Source of the DNA: Mallotus nudiflorus
Taxonomy: Eukaryota > Streptophyta > Magnoliopsida > Malpighiales > Euphorbiaceae
Direction of reading: 5' to 3'
Length of the DNA: 64,000 nt
NCBI GenBank assembly: GCA_947683625.1
Contig: CANTUR010000645.1
Coordinates: 496,001-560,000, forward strand
Below, piece by piece: positions 1 through 9,767 of the stretch (positions are counted from its first letter, which is position 1; every line of letters begins with the position of its first letter). Below the pieces are notes generated by a model. It was not told the DNA's origin. It was given only the letters and a program-made list of their open reading frames with translations, and ran no database searches. The translations under genes and the position numbers were made by a program.

Positions 1-1915
1 CACAGTTTACTGTGATGCCTCTAGAATTGGTCTTGGTTGTGTGTTGATGCAGAATGGAAGGGTGATAGCCTATGCTTCGATGCAATTGAAGAAGCATGAG
101 CAGAACTATCCCACACATGATCTTGAGATGGCTGCAGTGATCTTTGCTTTGAAGATTTGGAGACATTATCTGTACGGGGTGACTTGTGAGATATTTATTG
201 ATCACAAGAGCCTTAAGTACATTTTTCAGCAGCGAGATCTGAATTTGAGGCAGAGGAGATGGTTGGAATTGTTGAAGGATTATGACTGTGAGATCTTATA
301 TCATCCGGGTAAAGCTAATGTGGTAGCAGATGCCTTGAGTAGGAAGTCCTCATGTAGTCTTGCTCACATCAGTATTGAGAGGAGACCATTGATCCAAGAG
401 TTGCATCTGTTGGTGGATCAAGGTCTGATGATGAAGATTAGTAGATCAGGTGGACTGCTAGCTCAGTTTAGAGTGTGATCTGTACTGAGGGAAAGGATTA
501 AAGCAGCTCAGAGCCGAGATCCCATTTTGGAAGAGCTTGCAGAGAATGTCAGAGCAGGGAAGTTCACTGATTTCACACTTGATGATGATGGTGTGTTGTG
601 GATCAGTGGTAGATTGTGTGTTCCTGATGTGGATGATTTAAGAGAGGAGATTTTAGAGGAAGCACATTCTACAGCTTACAGCGTTCATCCAGGTGTTACT
701 AAGATATACCACAGTATCAGAGATTTATACTGGTGGGATGGATTGAAGAAGGATGTCGCTGATTATGTTGCGAAGTGTCTGACGTGTCAGCAAGTGAAAG
801 CCGAACATCTGAAGCCTTCTGGGAAGCTTCAGCCTCTTCCTATTCCCGAGTGGAAATGGGAAAGGATAGCTATGGATTTTATGGTTGGTTTACCTCGTTC
901 GAAGGATGGATATGACTCCATCTGGGTGATTGTAGACAGGTTGATGAAATCTGCACATTTCTTGCCTGTGAAAGCCACCTATTCAGTTGCTAGATTGGTG
1001 AAGTTGTATGTGAAGCATATTGTGTGCCTTCATGGAGTACCTGTGTCCATTGTGTCAGATAGAGGTTCGGTGTTTACTTCTCATTTTTGGCAAAAGTTGC
1101 AGGAAGCGATGGGCACTAGGTTGGACTTCAATACTGCTTTTCATCCTCAGACAGATGGCCAGTCTGAGAGGACGATCCAGACACTAGAAGATATGTTGAG
1201 GATGTGTGTCTTGGATTTGGGAGGTAGCTGGGATGATCATTTGTCGCTTATTGAGTTTGCATATAATAACAACTACCATAGCAGTATTGGCATGGCACCA
1301 TATGAGGCGTTGTATGGAAGGAAGTGTAGATCCCCGTTGAGTTGGGATGAGATTGGTGAGAGAGCTTTGACTGGACCTGAGATGGTTTAAGATGCTGCAG
1401 AGAAGGTCACCGTGATTAAGCGAAGATTAGAGACCGCAGTTAGTAGACAGAAGAGTTATGCGGACCCTAGGCGCAGAGATGTGGAGTTTCAGGTTGGAGA
1501 TTTCGTTTTTCTGAAGGTATCTCCGATGAAGGGTGTGATGAGATTTGGCAGGAAGGGTAAGTTAGCACCGAGATACGTTGGACCATTTGAGATTCTGGAG
1601 AGAGTTGGCACTGTTGTATATCGGTTGGATTTGCCTCCGGGTATGTCACATGTGCATCCAGTATTCCATATCTCGATGTTGAGAAAGTATATCTCAGATC
1701 CTTCACACGTGTTACAACCTGACAGTGTAGAAGTGAGTGAAGATTTGACGTTTGTGGAAGAACCTGTGGCGATCGTTGATTATCAAGTTCGACAGTTACG
1801 ATCGAAGCAGATTCCGATGGTCAAGGTTCTATGGCGTAGCGACAGAGTTGAAGAGCATACGTGGGAGACTGAAGCTGAGATGCGAGCTTCTTACCCGTAT
1901 CTCTTTCCTTCTTGA
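1..1915 (+). pseudogene. 3' part of Tekay-type Ty3/gypsy pol (RNase H, integrase, chromodomain), two nonsense codons
   Basis: The window opens inside a Gag-Pol frame. One frame (2-1915, 638 codons) aligns without any indel to residues 947-1583 of the intact polyprotein at 47434-52185. It holds RNase H (YCDAS at the start, DHKSL, ADALSR), the integrase HHCC zinc-binding region and DD35E core (MDF, SDRG, DGQSER), the GPF-type C-terminal module and a chromodomain-like tail (VLWRSD...HTWE). In the family these act in reverse transcription, integration and targeting to chromatin. Two in-frame stops break it: TGA at 476-478 where the intact copy has CGA (Arg1105), and TAA at 1388-1390 where it has CAG (Gln1409). 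Gag, protease and RT lie outside the left edge. Low divergence suggests a fairly young but inactivated copy. Confidence 0.95.
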
Positions 1916-1949
1916 TCTTGTTTTCTGGAATTCGGGGACGAATTCTTGT

Positions 1950-1961
1950 AAGGGGGGAAGA
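1950..1961 (+). other. Polypurine tract of the left Tekay element
   Basis: AAGGGGGGAAGA lies one base before the LTR start (TGTAATATCCC at 1963), the position expected for the plus-strand DNA primer of an LTR retrotransposon. The same tract precedes the 3' LTR of the intact element M. Confidence 0.9.
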
Positions 1962-2743
1962 CTGTAATATCCCGTGTTTTTAAAATATTTTTACACTGTA
2001 CCGGGATATGCAGTGTTAATAATTTCTATATAGTATATGATATTTTTATGAGTTGATATGTATTTAAAATCTATTTTAATTACTGTGTATTATTTTCAGT
2101 GTTTTACGTAAAATTTTCCCGGAACTTGCATTTTCGGGGAAATTTTCACGTAAACAATGTATTATTAATTATTTTAAATGTATTTTCGGACTTGCATAAA
2201 CTCATACGTATTTTTAAATTACTAAATAAAGACTATGTGTGTGTATATTTATTTAATTAGGGTTTAATATATTACCCTAATATTTTATTATTTGTTTATT
2301 CATTTATTGTTATTTAATTATTTTATTTAATATTAAATTATTAAAATTATTTTTTCATTATTTATTTATTATTATTATTTTAATATTATTTTATTTTATT
2401 TTTTTTCTTTTTCTTTTTTTTTCTTTCTTTTCTTTTTCTTTTCTTTTTTTTCTTTTCTTTCTTTCTTTTTCTTTTTTCTTCTTCTTCTTCTCCTTTCCTT
2501 CTCTCCCGCGCCCGACCACCACCCACCTCACCCCCCACCGTCTGCAACTCCGGTCACCTACCTTCGGTGTGCCTCCCGGCTTGCCACCGTCGTTCCCAGC
2601 CGTCCCCCGCCGCCAGCAGCTCCCTTCCTCGGCGCCGGCAGCTCCATTTTCCATTTTTGGCCGAAAATTGTCCCTTTGTCGTTTCTCCTTCCTCCGGCCA
2701 CCATTTTCGACACCGCCAGTCTCTTTCTTCTCCTTGAGCTCCG

Positions 2744-3661
2744 GTGAGTGTGATTCTAGCTTTGGTTTGAGCTAAAATGGTCTAGAATTGCTTAGGTTTC
2801 GAATTTTCCAATTCGGCCATATTAGGGTTTTTGATTTTTTTGAGCTTCGAATTGATTGATTCATGAAAAATCCCTTCACAAATGTTGATCATAGTAGCTT
2901 AATCTACATGTATGAATTTTTGTAGAATTTTTGGAGATTTTTTGGATTTTTGGGTATTTTTGAATATTTTAATATTATTTTCTAATTTTCGGAAATTAAT
3001 TATGTAAATTATGAAATTGGGATTTATGGTTAAATTAGGCGTTGAAATGAATTATAGGAATTTATTTGGAATTTTTATGAATTTTTAAGTATTTATTTTG
3101 AATTATTGAAGTTTATGTGATTTTGGGAAAATTAGGTTAAATGTGTTTTTATTTGAAATTAATTGGATAATTGAGTTTAATTATTGATATTATTGATAAA
3201 TATGTTGAGAAAATTAATTTTGGATAATTGTATGATTTTTGGTGAATTTTTGAAGTAATTTAAGTATATTTATATATATAGGGGTGTTTTGGTAATTTTA
3301 CCCTAAATTGGCTAAAAATGTAATTTAATTGGTTTTAATAGTTATTTAAGGTATAAAAATGATTTCTACAAATTATTTGGTATTTTTAACTAATTAAAAC
3401 TATTTTTCGTGAATTATTTTCAATTATATATATAATATACGATTTTTCAAATAAAATGAGTTTTTATTGGTTTTTAATGTATTTAAAGGTTAATTATGTA
3501 ATTTCTACCTATAAAATGAATTTCTATGCTATAAGGGTATTTTTGGTATTTCTAGAATTATTCTGTGTTTGTGGACCCCGGTCAATGGACTGTAGTTTGG
3601 AGTCCGACCGTGGGATTTTGATTGTGCCTTGTCTAGTTTTTCGAAGTGTATTTCTTTGCAG
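2744..3661 (+). other. Candidate intron inside the LTR leader (918 nt)
   Basis: GTGAGTG follows a GC-rich block at 2743|2744, and TTTCTTTGCAG|GG closes the segment at 3661|3662. The enclosed DNA is strongly AT/T-rich like plant introns and the flanks are GC-rich. The equivalent in the solo LTR at 22859 is 23600-24516 (917 nt), and in the 5' LTR of element M it is 53964-54881 on the minus strand (918 nt). Splicing is inferred from sequence signals only. Confidence 0.5.
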
Positions 3662-3667
3662 GGTCAG

Positions 3668-3744
3668 CTCTACTCTTTTGAGTAGAGAGATGTCCGTTTT
3701 ACAGGGGAGGTTCTGCCGAATTTTTGGTAGGATTCTCGTAAAAC
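3668..3744 (+). other. LTR hairpin pair: perfect 8-bp stem, then GTTTTAC/GTAAAAC stem
   Basis: CTCTACTC (3668-3675) and GAGTAGAG (3680-3687) form a perfect 8-bp inverted repeat with a TTTT loop. Next, GTTTTAC (3696-3702) pairs with GTAAAAC (3738-3744) around an inner TTCTGCC/GGTAG.. arm. Both are kept in most copies of the LTR in this window; the inner arm shows compensatory changes. Confidence 0.75.
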
Positions 3745-3854
3745 ATGATGTCCAGTCGAACCTTAATTCTGTTTTCATATTTAAATACTCTAAATCGAAT
3801 TCTAGGATTTCTATTAGGTTTATTCTGATGTCGATTATTTATTGCTTGTTTAGT

Positions 3855-3911
3855 TGCGCCGAGATCGAGGGCTAGTGGACCAGGCCCATCGGACCCATCT
3901 CGTGGAGCGCA
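3855..3911 (+). other. LTR stem-loop TGCGC/GCGCA with CGAGAY/RTCTCG
   Basis: TGCGC (3855-3859) plus CGAGAT (3860-3865) pairs with ATCTCG (3897-3902) plus GCGCA (3907-3911), leaving a TGGA bulge. Element M has CGAGAC/GTCTCG instead, a paired change. A GTGAGT motif follows directly and could be a second splice donor. Confidence 0.65.
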
Positions 3912-4277
3912 CTAGGTGAGTTACTATACTATATATATATGCTTAGGATGCATGATTTAGAAATATATGTTTTATTTTGATTAAAATGCATAAATAATAT
4001 GATTTGTATTTAAGTATATTTTTGGTATATAATAAATTATATACATGTTTTGTAAATAAAATATATTTAAAATGTTTTTAAATATATTTCCAACTTAATT
4101 TATGATTTGATTGAATTCATTTGACATATATATACTCGAAATATACCTAGTTTGCTTTTGGTATATTTTCGGTATATATATGGTTTATGTTGTTATTTTA
4201 TTGAAATTCATGCATCATTTATTTTCGTGAATGAATGTTTTATATTTATTAATGAAGGATATCGATAGAACGTGCTA

Positions 4278-4316
4278 CCTAGTGGGCAGCACTAGGACCG
4301 AGTACGTACCGGTACG
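4278..4316 (+). other. LTR hairpin CCTAGTG/CACTAGG followed by 12-bp palindrome
   Basis: CCTAGTG (4278-4284) and CACTAGG (4290-4296) form a perfect stem around GGCAG. The palindrome CGTACCGGTACG (4305-4316) follows. The block is recognisable in nearly all copies of the LTR here, in both orientations. Confidence 0.7.
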
Positions 4317-4399
4317 CTTATAGTATTTAGGCTATAATACTAACTTATTTGTGGATATTGATTGATTATGATTATTTGATGTGTGAGATATGGTTTGGG

Positions 4400-4500
4400 G
4401 TGTGATTGCTGGAGCTCGGTTAACCAAGTGTCTCGGGGCCAATCACACTGGCAATCAGACTGCTGGAGCTCGGTTGACTTAGTGTCTCGGGGGTAGTCTA
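4400..4500 (+). repeat. Two tandem stem-loop units in the LTR
   Basis: Unit 1: GTGTGATTG (4400-4408) and CAATCACAC (4440-4448) are perfect 9-bp inverted arms around a 31-nt loop. Unit 2 (from 4456) repeats nearly the same loop (core GGAGCTCGGTTGAC, AGTGTCTCGGGG) between AGACT and AGTCT arms. Loop sequences are duplicated while the arms differ, so each unit keeps its own pairing. The block occurs in every sufficiently complete LTR of the family and is the first part retained in the truncated copy at 5196. Confidence 0.75.
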
Positions 4501-4760
4501 CTGTCCAAATGGATTAAGTGGATATATTTGGATTAAGTGAGCCTGTATGGCTAGAGTGTTGTCTAACACTATTTCTGAGGTTGCGATATTCTAGGGTTCT
4601 GTGTGATCCTTCATAAACTGTGATTTTCAATAAAATATATAAAAATGATTTTATTGCATCTGTATGTAATTGCCTGTATATGTATATATTAGATATATAC
4701 AGTTGACTGTATGCATTGTCACTTAGTGTGTATGTATATATATTATAGTAATTCACTCAG

Positions 4761-4819
4761 TGAGGTCTGACTCCCCTCCGTTGACTATTTTTCAGGAGAG
4801 TCAACATCCTCAGACCTCA
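4761..4819 (+). other. Compound LTR hairpin with embedded CAG acceptor-like site
   Basis: TGAGGTCTGA (4761-4770) is the exact complement of TCAGACCTCA (4810-4819). Inside it GTTGACT (4780-4786) pairs with AGTCAAC (4799-4805). TATTTTTCAG|G in the inner loop resembles a 3' splice site. Most copies keep both stems. Confidence 0.65.
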
Positions 4820-5126
4820 GTAGCAGGTCGATACGCCGGATTTCTTCCGCCCCGGCTTCTTTGTGTAAATTATCTACTTAAGTCTTATTTATTTTATCTA
4901 GACACTGCAGTAGTTGTGTATTAAAGTATTGGATTTCATGTATTTTATTTAAAGAGTTGTATTATATTGAAACTGGATTTGTATTAAACGAGATATATAT
5001 ATGAGATGAGATTTGATTTAAATTCAGTTGATGTGAATAATATTATGATATTATGATTTTTATTTCCGCTGCATATTATATGATTATTGTTATTATTGCA
5101 TGATTTATTTTATTTTTAGGCTTGCT

Positions 5127-5155
5127 ACGGGTTCCAGATTCGAAAGAATTCCCGT
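5127..5155 (+). other. Terminal LTR hairpin with GAAA tetraloop
   Basis: ACGGG (5127-5131) pairs with CCCGT (5151-5155). Within it ATTC-GAAA-GAAT (5138-5149) makes a GNRA-type hairpin about 40 bp before the LTR end. It is conserved in all LTR 3' ends seen here. Confidence 0.6.
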
Positions 5156-5195
5156 TCCCTAGCGCCGGTCATGGCCCCTGTTTTGGGTCGTGACA

Positions 5196-5945
5196 TTATT
5201 GGAGCTCGATTGACCAAGTGTCTCGGGGCCAATCACACTAACAGTCATACTGTTGAAGCTCGGTTAACTTAGTGTCTCGAGGCCAGTCTACTATCCATAT
5301 GGAATAAGTAAATTTATTTGGAATTAAGTGAGCCTATATGGCTAGAGTGATGTTATTGTTGATTGAGGTTGCGATTAAATAAGGTTCTATTTGATCCTTT
5401 ATAAATATATGTTTTTCAATATTTATATATAAAGTGATTTTCAACATCTGTGTGAGATGCTTATATATATTTTTATTATATACAGATGATTGATTGCATT
5501 TGACACATAGGAAATGCATGTATATATATTATAACAATTCAGTCAGTGAGGTCTGACTCCCCTCAGCTGATTTTTTAAGAGACTCTTCTTCTTCATACCT
5601 CAGCAGTAGACCCATCCGCTGAATTTCTTCAGCCCCGACGTGTTTATATAAACTACTTACTTAGTTTTATTTGTACTCTAGAAAACTGCAGTAGTGAAGT
5701 TATATTTGGTATTTATTGTATGTTGGTTATGAATTCAGAGGCCTTTCTCTGAATATTATATTAATAAATTTTATTTTATGATATGACATATTATTTTATT
5801 ATATTATAGTGAGATTTTGATATTGGTGCATATTTTATTTTAATTATTGCATGCTTTTATTCTTTGAAGGCTTGCTACGGGTTCTGGATTCGAAAGAATT
5901 CCCGTTCCCTAGTGCCGGTCATGACTCCTGGTTTGGGTCGTGACA
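5196..5945 (+). repeat. Truncated 3' end of an older Tekay-family LTR
   Basis: It begins within the tandem stem-loop block (GGAGCTCGATTGACC) and runs through the TGAGGTCTGA hairpin to GGGTCGTGACA, so it is the last quarter of an LTR. It joins directly to the right end of the preceding element, as expected if that element inserted into this LTR. The 5' portion would then lie beyond the left edge. Confidence 0.85.
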
Positions 5946-8079
5946 TTCATGTTGATACTCTTACTCATTTCTGAGCATTGGAGTAAATTATGCTTGCTTT
6001 TTTTTATTCTCCTCTTAGTATTCCCCACCTTTCTCATATTACTCAGTGTGGATACCGTCAAAGGATTTTGTACTCATACTCATTTATGAGCATTGGAGTA
6101 GATTATATGCACATTTATCATTTAAAAGACTAAAATGACACTTTAAAATTCTAACAATTTATGCTTCATGTCCATAAATTTTAATTTTTTTTGCATTTTC
6201 TTCCCCTCATTTAAGTGCAAAGCCAGCATTAGATTGATTAGACTTTATAAACTCTTAACATAAAACTATTAACTACTTATCTGAATTCTGCGAGGCTAAT
6301 AAAAGAAAGCCACTATGATCAAAAGTCATGAGATAGGCTTTTCGCACATGATCTTGTGAAGTGGATGAATTTACTTTCAATTTGTGAATTTTATGATTGA
6401 GATGGTACTTTATTATAGAATCTAAGGAAATAGAGTTTTGTTACTTCCTTTTATCTTGATGAGTGTTTGCCATGCAAGATGATACTTCAGATGAATGATT
6501 AGCATTTGCACCTTTCCCATTCTTATTGATGTATTGGTTCCTTTCACCTTCTTAATTCTCTTTTGTTTTTCCTTGCACAAACTACCATAAGTTAGTATGG
6601 TCTATCCGTAAGTGAAGAAATTTTGTCAAAATGCAATGTTTTTCTTTTTTTGCATTCTTCCCTTTAGATTTTTCTCTGATCGCAAGGTCATGATACTCCA
6701 CTATTGAAGTTGAGGCTTTAGGCTACATTTGTATTTGTGCCATTCTATTAATGCTATGGTAGAGGACTTCATTCCTCTTCTTGATATCTCTTATAAAAAG
6801 TTCAGAAGTTAGAAATCTTATTTCATGGTTAAATGATTTTTCAGAGTGCATTCATTTTAAGTTTTAAGTGCATTCTTCCTTTTTATAGGGCCGACAAATG
6901 TATTGCTAACATGTTGGACCTTCTCATCATCATATTCCATACCCTACACTGGTATAACAGTTGTGGAGAGATATTCCAGATGATGCTCCTGACGAGACTA
7001 TAAAGATGGATACTGAGTCTGAGGAGTTCGAACATCCTATCCAGCCTCTTGAGGTCTCTAGGATGATACTTTTATGAGTATCACTACAAATGATATTCCC
7101 TCATTGGATGGGCCCTTTAGAATCCTGAGGTCTAAAGTTTCATTAAGTATCAGGTTCACCGTTTTAGTGCTACCCTTTTCCTTTCAGATGTTTTACATGT
7201 GCACATTCTGACTACCTTTCTGCATTCTTACAACACTGATTTTGAATATTAGTAGCAAAGTATTTGCACAATCTTGCCTAAGCTTAAAGACTTTATTATG
7301 CAAAGCAAGTATTTCACAATAAATGTATACAAGTGTATACATGTTATGTATGACATGCATGATCCTAATAGGTCTCCTGTTTTGAATAGAGTTATGTTGT
7401 AGCTTAAAGTATGAGAACGAGGTGCCTTATCAATAGCCTGTAGGCTTGAGTATTGGATGCTTCACTGTTGGTACTTATGATGTTGGAGCTTCTAATACTA
7501 TTCATCAGACTGATGACTAGGCTAGTAAGGGGAGTCCATGGCTTTACACTAGAGCTCGTGATTGATTGATGCACTATTGAACTTTTCTTTTTATTACTAC
7601 TTTTGCCATATGATGATTGATGTATTAGCTCTTATACTTTTTTTTGCCCTGAGATCTCCTGTACTAGCTATTATACTTCAGCATCCATCATCGCTCTTTG
7701 AATGCGGGCTTACTATTCTGCAATTTGACCCCAGAGCTACATTTTACACCCCCCATAGAGCTACATTTTCCCCCCAACTTCATTTTAGATTCATTCAGGC
7801 TATTCAAGCAATTTATTTTTTCATTTTCATTTGCAAAAGGTTGTTGATCTTTTGACTTACTAACCATATTAGTTGTAATCTCCTGCATTAAAGATGCAGA
7901 GGAGTGGGCAAACTGATTGAAGCAAGTTCTCAATGATGAAATCAACTGGACTTACTCCTTAAAGAACGCTTGAGCAAAATGAAAAGCTTGATGTTAATGC
8001 CATGATTAATGATAGTTATAAAACAAGACTTGTAATGCAAGTTATTCAGCCACCTGAATTCTCAGGGTATAAGGGGACA
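5946..8079. other. Unassigned AT-rich block between retroelements
   Basis: About 2.1 kb with no convincing gene. Short open stretches exist (for example 6963-7076 on + reads WRDIPDD...SEEFEHP) but are broken on both sides. The right end, 8075-8079 (GGACA), is the left target-site duplication of the solo LTR that follows. The DNA is contiguous with 14918 onward once that LTR is removed, so it may be interior of the Tat/Ogre-like element. I recognise no pol motifs. Confidence 0.5.
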
Positions 8080-9767
8080 TGTCACGGCCCAAAACAGGGG
8101 GCCATGACCAGTGTTAGGGAACGAGAATTCTTTTGAACTTGAAACTTGTAGCAAGCCTTAAAAATAAAAGCATGCAATATATTAAATTAATTAAAATATT
8201 TTATAGCAGAAATTAAATCTCAAATTAAAATAATAATTTCTCACTTCCTTTAATAATATAAATCACATCTCATATATAAATAGAAATTTTTTAAGAACAA
8301 ATCTTTCAGAGTAGCACTCTGAATTTAAAATCTCATATGTACATAATTATAAATACAACTCACTACCACAACTACTGTAGTGTCTAGAATACAAAATAAA
8401 CTCAAGTAAGCAGTTTACACAATAAGGTCGGGGCGGCAGAAATCCAGCGTATAGGCCTGCTACTGAGGTCTGAGGACGATGACTCTCTTGAAAAAGAAAT
8501 CAACGGAGGTGATTCAAACCTCACTGAGTGAATTTTTATAATATATATACATGCATAACTAAATGTCAAATGCAGACACTCATCAGAATATGTATAATAA
8601 ATATATATACAGGCAAATACACATAGATGTTGAAATCACTTTATATAATACTGAAAAAATATTAGTTTATGAAGGATCAAATAGAACCCTAAATGATCGC
8701 AACCTCAAATAGTGTTAGATAACACTTTAGCCATACAGGCTCATTTATTGCAAATAAATTCACTTATTCCATGTGGATAGTAGACTGGCCCCGAGACACT
8801 AAGTTAACCGAGCTCCAACAGTCTGATTGTCAATGTGATTGGCCCCGAGACACTTGGTCAACCGAGCTCCAGCAATCACACTCTCAAATCACATCTCACA
8901 TCAAATCAATCCAGTCATAATCCATAAATAGGTTAGTAATTCAACCTATAATCTATCGTCGTACCGGTACGTACTCGGTCCTAGTGCTGCCCACTAGGAA
9001 ACACGTTCTATTAATATCCTTCATTTAAAATAAACTCATACATTTGTAAAATAAATGATGCATGACATTAATTTAAATGGCAATATAAACCATATATATA
9101 TTAGAAATATACCAAATATAAACCAAGTATATTTCGAGTATATATATGTCAAATAAATTTAGTTCAATTATAAAATAAACTAAAAATAAACCATATATAT
9201 ATTTAAAAACAACTTAGGTATAAATTAAAGGTAAAACATGCACTTAATTCAAAATATACCAAAAATATACTAAAAATAAACCTAAAATATACTTAAGCAT
9301 TTATTAAATCATTTATGCATAATTCAAACAATTAAAACATATATTTCTAAAATCATGCAACCTAAATACACGTATATATAAAATAACAACTCACAGTTGT
9401 GCGCTCCACGAGACGGGCCTAGTCCACTAGGCCTCGGTCTCGGCGCAATTAATAAATAAAATATTAACACGAAATTAGAATAAATCTAACGTAATTTTTA
9501 GAGACTCAATCTAGAATTCTAGACACAAACAAGAAATAAGAATTTACCCGAATGTCATATTTTACGAGAATTCTACTAAAAATTTGGAAGAACCTCCTTT
9601 GTAAAATGGACATCTCTCTACTTAAAAAATAGAGCCAGTCCTACAAGAAAACACACTTCGAATATAGGATAACCACACAATCCCTCGGTCGGATTCCCAA
9701 ACTATAATTCCACCGACCGAGGTTCACAATTCACAAGATATGCACAAAATACATTAAAATTCCATAA

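Larger units (their letters stand above)
1963..5195 (+). repeat. 3' LTR of the left Tekay element (3233 bp)
   Basis: It starts TGTAATATCCC right after the PPT and ends GGGTCGTGACA, giving TG...CA termini. Internal layout, shared with the other LTRs of the family: an AT-rich head; a pyrimidine-rich tract (about 2399-2492); a GC-rich block (about 2505-2743) ending in CCG|GTGAGTG; an AT-rich stretch to TTTGCAG (3661); then GC-rich islands with inverted repeats (3668-3744, 3855-3911, 4278-4316, 4400-4500, 4761-4819, 5127-5155) separated by AT-rich DNA. The next bases, TTATT, are probably the right target-site duplication; the left copy is outside the window. Confidence 0.93.

Noticed and set aside
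2569..2775. Pro/Ser-rich ORF in the GC-rich LTR block (similar ones at 19669, 23367, 41004, 61558)
   Set aside because: The frame and start are not conserved among copies; the block is better read as a non-coding leader exon.
7562..7945. ORFs of 97 and 85 codons on opposite strands
   Set aside because: Mutually overlapping, no family recognised, embedded in decayed repeat DNA.
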